A stretch of 64,000 nt of DNA from Actinomycetaceae bacterium TAE3-ERU4 (lineage in GTDB: Bacteria; Actinomycetota; Actinomycetes; Actinomycetales; Actinomycetaceae). Of this stretch, positions 1-8,124 are shown piece after piece; the stretch's first letter is position 1; each line of letters opens with the position of its first letter. The stretch lies in contig JAHUUJ010000001.1 in the NCBI GenBank assembly GCA_019218365.1, positions 186,001-250,000 of the forward strand, written 5' to 3'. The translations under genes were made by a program, and so were the position numbers. The notes under the pieces are model-generated. The model was not told where the DNA came from, made no database searches, and saw nothing but the letters and a program-made list of their open reading frames with translations.

Positions 1-55
1 TGGGGCCTATCAGACGCGTAGCGAGGGGGGTGGGTGCGCTCTGCTCTGCGTTCAT
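1..55 (-). CDS. 5' end of a gene, probably tRNA(Ile)-lysidine synthase (truncated by window edge)
   Basis: Only about 18 codons are visible. An ATG at 55-53 on the minus strand is preceded by a good Shine-Dalgarno (AAAGGA, about 6 nt spacing), and the frame stays open to the window edge with N-terminus MNAEQSAPTPLATRLIGP. It starts about 60 nt after the dacB stop on the same strand. In many actinobacteria the order is ppa, dacB, tilS, hpt, ftsH, so tilS is expected here. The product name is inference from synteny; the start and RBS are seen directly. Confidence 0.4.
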   Translation of the reverse strand, partial: MNAEQSAPTPLATRLIGP

Positions 56-115
56 GACCGTCCTTTCGTGTGCTTAGCGCTTATCATACAGCCTGTTTTA
101 GGAAGGTGTCCCGCT

Positions 116-1534
116 TCATTGCTCACTGAGGGCGGTGAGGAAATCGTCAATGTCAGCACGTACTTGGTAAACACTTCCTGGTTCGAATTTATTTACGAGA
201 ACGGAAAAGATAAGTTCGTGCCCTGTTTTAGTGCGAATGATTCCGGCCATGGAGCTAACTCCGGGTAAAGATCCGGTTTTAGCCCGAATCCGGCCACGTC
301 CCTCGGGTTTTTCGAAACGGTTTTTTAAGGTGCCGTCCCAGGCCGCTACGGGGAGCATACCAATGAGAGGTTGGGTACGTGCTTCTTCTAGGTCATGCTT
401 AATAAGGGAAACTAAGGAAGCAGCGGTAACTCGGTTATTTATATCTAACCCGGAACAGTCATGAAGCGTCACATTTTTTGTGTCCACTCCCTGTTCTCCC
501 AAATATTTAACGACTCCAACGGCAGTGGTTGCGTAGTTAGGTTCAACTTTTAGGGCGGGGGCTAAACGCCGGCAAAACTCTTCCATTAGTGTGTTGTCAG
601 AGTTCTTTTCGGCGTAGCGTAAAAGGGTTCGGTTGGTGGCGGATTCAACCTCAGCAAGAGGCGTTGCTTTGGGTGGAATTGGCGCATATTTAATATCGGA
701 GTTAGTTTTTACGCCATATTTTTCTAGTTGTTTTTGGAATTCTTTAGCGGCATCGTTTTGCGCGGTTTGGGAAAAGTTACGAGCTCGTGCGGGATTTGGG
801 CGTCCTTGGTGCACGGCCATATCGGTAGTGTTACCCACGTAGCCTTGTACATCTTGAGTTTTCCAAATGGGGTTTCTTTCTGGCCCAGCGATGGCGGTAT
901 CGTCAACGTTAAGTTGGAAAGTGCCAGGGTGGGATTTTAGTTTTTCTGCAGTTTTTTTGGCAAGATCCCCCAGGCCTGCATACCCCATTGCTTCATTTTG
1001 GTTCCCTTGTTCCGGGGCGAGCATGAGATCACCTTCAGATTTAAGGTAGAGATTATTTGCCTCTAAGGCGGTGTAAGTTTTTAGACGTTCTTCCGGTTTA
1101 AGTAGGGAAATAGCCGCCGAGGAAGTAAAGAGTTTTGTGGTCGAAGCAGGAATATAGGGGGTATTTTCGTTATTTTTAACAATTACCTCGCCAGTTTCCC
1201 GATTAACCACAAGGACTCCCAATTCTCCTTTGTGAGCTTCTACTTGCTTTTGGAGTTTATCCAAAGACGCAGCGGCAGTAGCGGGATTCGGGGAAGGGCC
1301 TTCCTCGGTAATGGAGGGCAAATCTTCACGCAGAGTAGTTGGGGCAAGGGAAACCGGCGGCGGGGTGGGAGAAACAGAATTCTGAAAGCTAATTACGCCA
1401 GGCACTAATTCAGCCGCATCGGCCGCCGCATAGCAAGCTCCCAGCCCAAGTACGCCAGCTAACAGGGCAGCACCCCTTTTGGGAAAGCGCACAAATACCT
1501 CCGGTTTATTTTTAAGTAGCGCGAAGATTCTCAA
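116..1534 (-). CDS. dacB: D-alanyl-D-alanine carboxypeptidase/endopeptidase, PBP4 family (S13)
   Basis: A 472-residue class C low-molecular-weight penicillin-binding protein that trims peptidoglycan stem peptides outside the membrane. The three catalytic motifs are visible: STTK (serine at 131), SDN within KNSDNTLME (about residue 310) and KTG within RAKTGSLPG (about residue 415). The N-terminus has a hydrophobic export segment (about residues 20-40) containing LGAC, which could be a lipobox, followed by a Pro/Ser/Thr-rich linker to about residue 90. It is divergent from ppa and upstream of a probable tilS start, the conserved actinobacterial arrangement. Family assignment is secure; the lipoprotein status is uncertain. 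Confidence 0.93.
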   Translation of the reverse strand: MRIFALLKNKPEVFVRFPKRGAALLAGVLGLGACYAAADAAELVPGVISFQNSVSPTPPPVSLAPTTLREDLPSITEEGPSPNPATAAASLDKLQKQVEAHKGELGVLVVNRETGEVIVKNNENTPYIPASTTKLFTSSAAISLLKPEERLKTYTALEANNLYLKSEGDLMLAPEQGNQNEAMGYAGLGDLAKKTAEKLKSHPGTFQLNVDDTAIAGPERNPIWKTQDVQGYVGNTTDMAVHQGRPNPARARNFSQTAQNDAAKEFQKQLEKYGVKTNSDIKYAPIPPKATPLAEVESATNRTLLRYAEKNSDNTLMEEFCRRLAPALKVEPNYATTAVGVVKYLGEQGVDTKNVTLHDCSGLDINNRVTAASLVSLIKHDLEEARTQPLIGMLPVAAWDGTLKNRFEKPEGRGRIRAKTGSLPGVSSMAGIIRTKTGHELIFSVLVNKFEPGSVYQVRADIDDFLTALSEQ

Positions 1535-1713
1535 AATTTACTTTTTTGGAACCACTGTGATTAGATTATCTGATATCAGGTTACAAGGGGACGGGCAATC
1601 ATTCTTGCCAGTACCATTGAGGACTAACTACTAAACTAAATTTAGAAATAAGGATTAAGCAAGGTTGCCGTTTACCGGTATAACTGTTTAGGACTTGATG
1701 AAAGGACCGAAAA

Positions 1714-2211
1714 ATGGAATTCGACGTCACAATCGAAATCCCTAAGGGTAACCGTAACAAGTACGAAGTTGACCATGTTACCGGGCGGATTCGTCTGGAC
1801 CGAATGCTGTTCACTTCCACTCGTTACCCGGATGACTATGGGTACATTGATGGAACTTTGGGTGAGGATGGTGACCCGCTGGACGCCCTGGTTCTCTTGG
1901 AAGAACCTACTTTCCCAGGTTGCTTGATTCGCTGTCGCGCACTGGGCATGTTCCGCATGCGTGATGAAAAGGGCGGTGACGACAAGGTATTGTGCGTTCC
2001 TTCAATGGATCAGCGTGCTTCTTGGCGTACCGATATCGAAGATGTTTCCGAGTTCCACCGCTTAGAAGTCCAGCACTTCTTTGAGGTTTACAAGGACCTT
2101 GAACCGGGTAAATCTGTGGAAGGTGCGCACTGGGTAGGACGCGAAGAAGCGGAAGAAGAAATCAGGCGCTCTTTCGAACGTGCAAAAGCAGCTGGCTTAG
2201 ATCACCACTGA
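1714..2211 (+). CDS. ppa: Inorganic pyrophosphatase (family I)
   Basis: A 165-residue cytoplasmic enzyme that hydrolyses pyrophosphate to two phosphates and so pulls biosynthetic reactions forward. It is the normal length for family I. The N-terminal substrate signature ([12 protein letters not shown]) and the metal-binding block around [20 protein letters not shown], with its clustered aspartates, are intact. The start is supported by GAAAGGA about 8 nt upstream of ATG. It stands alone, divergent from dacB, and ends in a strong hairpin terminator shared with the convergent NlpC/P60 gene. Confidence 0.97.
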   Translation: MEFDVTIEIPKGNRNKYEVDHVTGRIRLDRMLFTSTRYPDDYGYIDGTLGEDGDPLDALVLLEEPTFPGCLIRCRALGMFRMRDEKGGDDKVLCVPSMDQRASWRTDIEDVSEFHRLEVQHFFEVYKDLEPGKSVEGAHWVGREEAEEEIRRSFERAKAAGLDHH

Positions 2212-2218
2212 GTTTTAT

Positions 2219-2262
2219 AAAAGGTTTGGGTACCACCTAGTAGGTGGTACCCAAACCTTTTA
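2219..2262. terminator. Bidirectional rho-independent terminator between ppa and the NlpC/P60 gene
   Basis: A near-perfect inverted repeat with arms of about 20 bp (AAAAGGTTTGGGTACCACCTA and its complement) and almost no loop, with A-run and T-run ends. It sits between convergent genes and can serve both strands. Confidence 0.9.
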
Positions 2263-2276
2263 TCTTTTCTAATGCA

Positions 2277-3863
2277 CTAACCTAGGCGAACAACGTTCGG
2301 CATGAGTTTTCGATAACGTACTGAAGTTTCGGTAACGCTGGCCCCGGGGTAGGGAGCCTCAATCATGCGCCCATTGCCAGTGTAGATGGCAACGTGGAAG
2401 ATACCGCCAGAACTACCGTTGGAAGACCAGAACAGTAGGTCACCGGGCTTAGCGTTCTCGTATGAAACATGCGTTCCTGACCAGTATTGACGACGTGAGG
2501 AGTGCGGAAGGTAAACTCCCTGCGAACGCCAGGCCCCCTGAACTAATCCAGAACAGTCGTAACCGGCATCGCTATCCCCACCCCACAGGTAGGGAATACC
2601 AATTTTAGTGCGCGCCCAGGCAATTGCTCCAGAAGAGCCCGAAGCAGCCGGGAGAGAAGCATTTTCTTTAGCTTTTTGGCGTTCTTTTTCACGTGCGGCT
2701 TCAGCCTCGGCAGCACGACGCCGTTCTTCCTGACGGCGAGCTTCAGCCGCGGCTTCACGTTCCCTACGTGCCTTTTCACGGGCAGCTTCAGCTTCGCGTT
2801 CCTTACGTGCCTTTTCACGGGCAGCTTCAGCCGCGCGGCGCCGTTCTTCCTGACGGCGAGCTTCAGTCGCGGCTTCACGTGCGCGACGTTCTTGTTCCGC
2901 ACGCGCTTTGGAGTCTTTTTCTCGCTTTGCCTTTTCGGCAGCTGCGGCGGCCTTACGGCGTTCTTCTTCTGCCTTACGTGCGGCTTCAGCTTCGGCGCGA
3001 CGCTGGTTTTCTTCCTGGCGGGCTTTTGCTTCAGCGATTGCCCGCTGATTACGTGCGGCTTCAGCCGCGGCTTTATCTTCGCGATTTTGTTCGGCGCGCA
3101 TTCTATTGCGCGCGGTGGCTTCGGCACGAGCGTCGGCTTCAGCTTCTAGGTTTTCTTGGTGTGCGCGTTCTTCGGCTACGGAACGGTGACGCAAAGAAGC
3201 AAGTTGGGCAATTAGCTGTTCCCTACGGTTTTCAATATTTTGTAGTTCTTGACCGAGCTGTGTGGCTTTAAGGCGAGCGTCTTCGCTGTTCTTTTTGACT
3301 GCCGCAGTAGCGCTTTCTTGGCGTTTTAAATCTGAGCTAGCCTGTTTTTCCAAAACTCTTACGACAGCTTCACTGGCCTGGAACTTCTGAAGTTTCTTTT
3401 GCGCTAAGTCCCCAAACTTTTCTTGGAAAATCTGCTGAGTTTCGAGCTTTTCCAAACCGCCTTCTTCAAGATAGGGGGCAAGAGCGGCCAGAGAAACCGA
3501 GCTGTCACGGTAAACGGCAGTAACTACCTGCATGAGCTCAGCACGAGCTTTAGCCGATTCTGTACGGGCGTTTTCGGTAGCTTTTTTCGTGCTTTCCAAG
3601 TTGGCTTTCGCCGCGTCCAGTTCATCACGTGAACGCTGGTAAAGTTCATTAGCCTCCGAGGCGGCAGTTAGTGCGTTTTCCCGACGGGTACGAGTGGCGG
3701 CAAGCTGAACTTCAAGAGAGGCGACGGAAGTACCCTGACCGATAGTTTGGGAACTATCAGGGTCAGCGAGAGCAGCCGGGGTCGCAATAATCAACCCCCC
3801 GGTAGCTACACAAAATGCCGCGGCTACCGCCGTTAGTTTCTTTCTTTGGCTCAAAAATGCCAT
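2277..3863 (-). CDS. Secreted NlpC/P60 peptidoglycan endopeptidase with long coiled coil (RipA/CwlO-like)
   Basis: I choose the ATG at 3863 (528 residues, N-terminus MAFLSQRKK), because GAAAGG lies 7 nt upstream of it; a start 8 codons earlier has no RBS. A signal peptide (about residues 1-35, ending ALA) is followed by about 180 residues of heptad-like coiled coil and then a very charged Ala/Glu/Arg/Lys helix built from repeated AAREKARKE-like units (about 200-400). The C-terminal NlpC/P60 domain (about 413-528) shows the catalytic Cys in DCSG (437), His in HVAIYTG (490) and a following polar residue region. This architecture fits RipA/CwlO hydrolases that cut stem peptides during daughter-cell separation. 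A tandem 9-bp repeat array lies 48-110 nt upstream and may be its operator. Confidence 0.9.
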   Translation of the reverse strand: MAFLSQRKKLTAVAAAFCVATGGLIIATPAALADPDSSQTIGQGTSVASLEVQLAATRTRRENALTAASEANELYQRSRDELDAAKANLESTKKATENARTESAKARAELMQVVTAVYRDSSVSLAALAPYLEEGGLEKLETQQIFQEKFGDLAQKKLQKFQASEAVVRVLEKQASSDLKRQESATAAVKKNSEDARLKATQLGQELQNIENRREQLIAQLASLRHRSVAEERAHQENLEAEADARAEATARNRMRAEQNREDKAAAEAARNQRAIAEAKARQEENQRRAEAEAARKAEEERRKAAAAAEKAKREKDSKARAEQERRAREAATEARRQEERRRAAEAAREKARKEREAEAAREKARREREAAAEARRQEERRRAAEAEAAREKERQKAKENASLPAASGSSGAIAWARTKIGIPYLWGGDSDAGYDCSGLVQGAWRSQGVYLPHSSRRQYWSGTHVSYENAKPGDLLFWSSNGSSGGIFHVAIYTGNGRMIEAPYPGASVTETSVRYRKLMPNVVRLG

Positions 3864-3910
3864 TTTTCGCCTTTCGGTTAAACGCATTCACGCTAAGGCT
3901 ACACGAAAGA

Positions 3911-3973
3911 AATCACATAAACAACACAAGTCACATAATTAACACTTTTCACATTTTTAACAGTAGTAACACT
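3911..3973. repeat. Seven tandem 9-bp repeats upstream of the NlpC/P60 gene
   Basis: Read on the plus strand from 3911 the sequence falls into seven 9-mers: AATCACATA, AACAACACA, AGTCACATA, ATTAACACT, TTTCACATT, TTTAACAGT, AGTAACACT. The shared core is (T)(C/A)ACA, and TCACAT recurs exactly every 18 bp at 3913, 3931 and 3949. On the minus strand this reads TGT(G/T)A repeats towards the endopeptidase gene. It looks like a multi-site binding array for a transcription factor; the identity of the factor is not visible. Confidence 0.7.
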
Positions 3974-4090
3974 TTAGAGATTTTGGGAACGTTCGTTTAG
4001 GGCTGTCGTTAGTGCCCAAAGCGGGAGGTATCTGGAATAATGGGCACTAGCGATTTGTGTATCCCACGCATTTATTGAGGAGTCCGTTTT

Positions 4091-5725
4091 ATGGCCTTGT
4101 TTGAATTTGATAACGGGCGCTTTTTCCCAGCGCAGTTTGGCCGTCCAGTTGCCGAGGGAATTACCGAGCAAGTTTTTGACTCCATTCGCCGTCAAGTTTT
4201 GGATATCCTAAACCGCCCCTTCTTCCCCGTAATTTGGGTTGGTGAAGGCGTTAAGACTCGCCTCATCGCTCTGGACGCATCCGGGCAGGTAGTTTCTATT
4301 CAGGTAATCCACTCCCTTAATTCCGAAACAATGGTTTCCGCATTAGCTGCACTTAACGACGTCAGGGCTTTGGGGTGGAACGAGTTAGCTGAACTCTACC
4401 CGGGCGGACAGGCGGCATTCCGCACTCGCCTAAGTGAATTTCGTGCGCAAATGCCCGCAAATGCTTCACCCGGCCCTCGTCTAATCGTGGTTGCCGCAGA
4501 GGTAAAGGCCGGGCTTCGTCCGGCAATTGAGGTGCTAGCTACCTCCGGGATGGAGGTAAACGAAGTTTCTCTCCGCGAGATGTCTAACGGTCGCCGCTTC
4601 ATTGAGGTAACGCCAGTTTCGCAGAGCTACACCGGATCTTTGCACAACTGGCTGGGTAGCCGCAATCCGCAGATTATCCCCACAATTTCCGAAGGGGAAG
4701 ACGAATCTTCGACAATTCCTTCCAGCTTGCTAGCTGCAGCACGAATTAACACTTCCACTCCGATTACGGTGCAAGCAGACCCCGCTTTGGAAGCAGAACC
4801 ACAGGCTGAACCACAGCCGCAGGCCGAAGCGAAAATTGAGATAGAACTAGACACGGAAACTGAACGTGTATCTGCTGATACAAAAGAAGCTTCGCCCGAA
4901 GAAGATATCTGGTCTGAACCACTGGTAGAAACTTCATCTATAAAGCACCCGGCTCTTATCTCTCGTTTGCGCCGCCGCCGCAATACTGTCTCTGCCAAAG
5001 AAGAGTTACTTACCTTTACCCCTGGCGAAGCCACAGAATCTGAGAACACGGAGGTACTCAAACCGGTAACTGTTGACGAGCTACCCGCACCTGCCGCACC
5101 GAAGATTCCTGCGGGCATTCCCCGTAGAGTAGGTCGTCGTCTGTCCTCGCAGGCAAACGCCGCTTTCACCTCCAAAACAACACGACAGCCGGTTTCCCAC
5201 CAGGAAAGCACAACAGCCCCTCACCAAACCCAGGCGGAAATGATTGAACCGAGTAGTAGCGGCACAGTCCCCCGCCGCTCACGACTTTCGCGCCGCACTC
5301 ACCAGGGCCATACCCAGGTAGTCAAAAAGGTTGAACGCGACGAACAGGGCTTAGCGCAAATAGCTTCTTCACTGGGTGAACCCGTTACCCTTTTCGCCCT
5401 AGTTTCCGGGGCGCCAGAAAGCGTCGAATTGCATTTAGATGGAACCCTCCGCGGCGAAGCCGGAGCTGTAAGTGTTACCCCGGCACTAGCTCTTTTGGCG
5501 CTCGGTGAGGAAGTAAGTGGAGATGCTTGGGACCGCTGGCACATTCACGATTTAAATGGCCCAACACTGGCAGATGCGCAAATTGAGCTTAACTCTGGCC
5601 ACCGGGCCACATCTGCAACAGATGATTCTTCCCCCCAGCCTATTGCAGCGGAGGAACCACCCGCCCAAACCACTCCGCACGGTATTCCCATTCCGCACCG
5701 CAGGCGCACTCGCCGCCAAGGCTAA
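4091..5725 (+). CDS. Uncharacterised two-domain protein, possible C-terminal RAMA-like domain
   Basis: A 544-residue protein with no signal peptide or membrane segment. The N-terminal domain (about 1-190) is compact and mixed alpha/beta (starts MALFEFDNGRFFPAQFG; contains NRPFFPVIW and GWNELAELYPGG). A long acidic, proline- and Arg-rich linker (about 200-430) carries several RRR/RLSRR patches. The C-terminal segment (about 435-510), with a DGTLRG turn, SVTPALALLAL and DAWDRWHIHDLNGPTLAD, resembles the RAMA domain, a predicted reader of modified DNA attached to restriction or methylation proteins; that link is a pattern-level inference. GAGGAG precedes the ATG. It is monocistronic and ends in a strong terminator. 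Real function unknown. Confidence 0.8.
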   Translation: MALFEFDNGRFFPAQFGRPVAEGITEQVFDSIRRQVLDILNRPFFPVIWVGEGVKTRLIALDASGQVVSIQVIHSLNSETMVSALAALNDVRALGWNELAELYPGGQAAFRTRLSEFRAQMPANASPGPRLIVVAAEVKAGLRPAIEVLATSGMEVNEVSLREMSNGRRFIEVTPVSQSYTGSLHNWLGSRNPQIIPTISEGEDESSTIPSSLLAAARINTSTPITVQADPALEAEPQAEPQPQAEAKIEIELDTETERVSADTKEASPEEDIWSEPLVETSSIKHPALISRLRRRRNTVSAKEELLTFTPGEATESENTEVLKPVTVDELPAPAAPKIPAGIPRRVGRRLSSQANAAFTSKTTRQPVSHQESTTAPHQTQAEMIEPSSSGTVPRRSRLSRRTHQGHTQVVKKVERDEQGLAQIASSLGEPVTLFALVSGAPESVELHLDGTLRGEAGAVSVTPALALLALGEEVSGDAWDRWHIHDLNGPTLADAQIELNSGHRATSATDDSSPQPIAAEEPPAQTTPHGIPIPHRRRTRRQG

Positions 5726-5728
5726 GAA

Positions 5729-5780
5729 AAAATACCCACTTGCTGCTACCTAATAGCGAATAGCACCAAGTGGGTATTTT
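5729..5780. terminator. Bidirectional terminator between convergent genes
   Basis: Arms AAAATACCCACTTG (5729-5742) and CAAGTGGGTATTTT (5767-5780) enclose an inner CTGCTA/TAGCA-type pairing. A-run and T-run flanks suit termination in both directions. Confidence 0.85.
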
Positions 5781-5788
5781 GGTAGTTC

Positions 5789-6952
5789 TTAGACTGCCGG
5801 CAAGATAGTATCTGGCAACACGACAGGGTCTGTTCCGGGGGAAACCGGAATGTTATCGGCATACCAACGGTAAAGATCTCCGTAGTATTCCATACGCACT
5901 TCCGGATCAGACAGGGTGATGTCATGCATTGATTCGTAGCGCATCAAAGTTAGGCTCCGACTCAACCAGGCCGCCCGACGAGCCAGATTCTGCACGTGCA
6001 AAACGCTATCTCCCCGACGCATTCGCGGACTCCAAGTTTTCCCAAACTCGGAAGTCACTGCCGCCCCCATAAAGACTGGGCAATCAATCGCTAGACCATT
6101 TGCCACCTGTTCGTGTGCGCGCAAAATTGCCGCAAACCACCCAGCGAGGGTTTTTTGTCCTTGCGGGCTCTTCCATTTCGGGTTCGTCCCCCATTTTCCT
6201 GTCACTGCCGGGTCATTTGGCCAGGCTTGTAAGTTTTCAGGAAGGGGCCCGTCAGACTCACGCCAGCCAGAAAAGGACATCGCGTAAAAGTTAGGACCGC
6301 CCCCAAAGGGAAGAACGCGACGCGGTTGCAACTGGGCAATTTTCTTGAAAAACGGCCTCGTTACCGTCCGCATAAACGGCGAAATATGGTTTTCTAACCA
6401 AGGTGAGTTAAGTACCAAACCAGCTAGTTCCCCACGGTGGCGTGCTGCCCACATCGTAGCCGTCAAACCACCAGTTGAGTGACCCATCAGCACTACGGGC
6501 AGAGGGGTAGCGCAACCTCGCACGGAATCCTCAGCACGAATCACCTTCAGGGCGGCGGCAATGTCTTCATCATAAACAGTAAGCGAATCAACATAACCGA
6601 AAGTCTGGTGAGAGCGTAAAGAACGCCCGTACTTGCGCAGGTCCAGACCGTAAAACCGCGCCCCCGCACGCGCCGAGTGACGGGCTAATTCCCGCTGAAA
6701 AAAGTAGTCATTCCAACCGTGTAGATAAAGAATATTAAAATGCGGGACTTGTGGAGTATCCTCCACCGCACCCGGATCATCAGATGCGAGATGACGAACC
6801 AAAGTGGCCACAACATCGCCCTCGTCGTCGGGGTCAAGCGCTAAAGTTTGCGCTTGAAAACCAGGCCCTAAAATATCGGGACCCCATTGCCCCAGCGGAG
6901 CACTCCAGTTTTCCCAAGGCTTGACATCACTCATCGACTCTGAATTGATCAT
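5789..6952 (-). CDS. Alpha/beta hydrolase (serine aminopeptidase S33 / lysophospholipase-like)
   Basis: A 387-residue cytoplasmic hydrolase. The oxyanion-hole region LYLHGWNDYFF (about residue 73), the nucleophile elbow GHSTGG (serine about 159) and a late histidine in YESMHDIT (about 345) form the expected Ser-Asp-His fold order of the Hydrolase_4 family. The substrate cannot be read from sequence; relatives include monoacylglycerol lipases and lysophospholipases. There is no clear RBS before the first ATG, but TAGACT lies at -12 to -7 relative to it, so a leaderless start is possible; an internal ATG at 6934 is the alternative. It stands alone, convergent with the preceding gene. Confidence 0.85.
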   Translation of the reverse strand: MINSESMSDVKPWENWSAPLGQWGPDILGPGFQAQTLALDPDDEGDVVATLVRHLASDDPGAVEDTPQVPHFNILYLHGWNDYFFQRELARHSARAGARFYGLDLRKYGRSLRSHQTFGYVDSLTVYDEDIAAALKVIRAEDSVRGCATPLPVVLMGHSTGGLTATMWAARHRGELAGLVLNSPWLENHISPFMRTVTRPFFKKIAQLQPRRVLPFGGGPNFYAMSFSGWRESDGPLPENLQAWPNDPAVTGKWGTNPKWKSPQGQKTLAGWFAAILRAHEQVANGLAIDCPVFMGAAVTSEFGKTWSPRMRRGDSVLHVQNLARRAAWLSRSLTLMRYESMHDITLSDPEVRMEYYGDLYRWYADNIPVSPGTDPVVLPDTILPAV

Positions 6953-7033
6953 GTGTACAGTCTATCTACTAGCAGCAACAAGGAATAACCGATGATCTAA
7001 CGTGCAGACAAAAACGACTTTGGGCGAAAAATT

Positions 7034-8113
7034 TTACGCTAAAGCTAAGGTCGCTAGCAGGGAAACCGTCCCCGCAATAAGGCAAGCTCCCAATCCCAAA
7101 AGCAAAGCCTTCCCCGAGGTTCGTAAAAGAGTTTTCAGGTGAACTCCCGCTCCCATAGCAAACATTGCCATAGTCAGCAATACCACCGCCAGATAGTTAA
7201 TTGAAACAAAAACTTCCGACCAAACAAACGATTCTCCAAAAGTACGAAGTAGCATCGCCATAAAGAAAGCCAAAACAAATGGCGGAACTAACGGCGGACG
7301 TTTCTGGCTTTTGCCCACTGGAGAAAGTCCCTGACGGTCAGCTCTACGACGTTCCAAGATTCCCACCAGGGCAACCAGCGGAGCCAAAAGCACCACTCGC
7401 GCCAGCTTGGTCAAAGTAGCCTCGCTTAAAATCTGCGCTCCCTGTCCTGCCGCGTAGTGCGTGGAAACAACCTGCGCAGCAGCAGTTACCTGGCCCACCT
7501 CGTGAATTGCTGAACCAGTCCAGATTCCAGCTAAGTGAGCCGGTAGCCCCATCCAGACAATTAACGCCGGAAGAAGGAAAAGCAAAAGCAAACCGTAAAG
7601 AGTTACCGAAGCAATAGCCGTAGCCGCGCCCTCGTCAACTTCATCTTGATCTTTTCCCACCACCACGGAGGACATTCCCGCAACCGCCGCCGCACCACAA
7701 ATTGCAGTCCCCGTCGCGGTCAGTACCGTAGCGGCATGTCCAACCCGTAAAAGACGACCTAAAAACAGTGTCCCGGCAAAGGTTAAGGACACCGTCAAAG
7801 CAACTACCGCCAACGCCGCCCACCCGAGTCGAGCTACACTCAGCAAAGAAAGGTGGAAGCCCAACAAAATCACACCTAGGCGCAAAATAAACTTCGCGGT
7901 AAAGGCCAAACCCGCTAACGCGCGAGCCGGTAGGAGTCCTAAATTACGTGCCAAAACCCCTAAAACAATCGCAATTAAAAGCGGCGAGGCTAACGGAACC
8001 AGGTGATTACCCAGAAACGAAAGTACCCCTGCAAACAGAGCCAACGCAATCCCGAAAGAATTACGCGAGGCCCAAGCAGTTAATTTTTCTGAGAGACGGT
8101 GAGAAGAAGTCAA
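7034..8113 (-). CDS. YeiH/YadS family putative sulfate exporter (UPF0324)
   Basis: A 359-residue membrane protein with about ten hydrophobic helices. Family hallmarks of Cons_hypoth698 are present: GVILLGFHLSL, a conserved glycine-rich block (TATGTAICGAAAVAGM) and GSAIHEVGQVTAAA. Some relatives are annotated as exporters of sulfate formed during sulfonate metabolism; the actual substrate is not established. The only available start is a TTG at 8113, 11 nt after the stop of the DUF1846 gene and without a good Shine-Dalgarno, so translation is probably coupled to that gene. Confidence 0.85.
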   Translation of the reverse strand: MTSSHRLSEKLTAWASRNSFGIALALFAGVLSFLGNHLVPLASPLLIAIVLGVLARNLGLLPARALAGLAFTAKFILRLGVILLGFHLSLLSVARLGWAALAVVALTVSLTFAGTLFLGRLLRVGHAATVLTATGTAICGAAAVAGMSSVVVGKDQDEVDEGAATAIASVTLYGLLLLFLLPALIVWMGLPAHLAGIWTGSAIHEVGQVTAAAQVVSTHYAAGQGAQILSEATLTKLARVVLLAPLVALVGILERRRADRQGLSPVGKSQKRPPLVPPFVLAFFMAMLLRTFGESFVWSEVFVSINYLAVVLLTMAMFAMGAGVHLKTLLRTSGKALLLGLGACLIAGTVSLLATLALA

Positions 8114-8124
8114 AAGATTCAGCT

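Noticed and set aside
2543-3271. Long open frames on both strands across the NlpC/P60 gene
   Set aside because: They are shadows of the repetitive Ala/Glu/Arg helix; they have no RBS and a biased composition.
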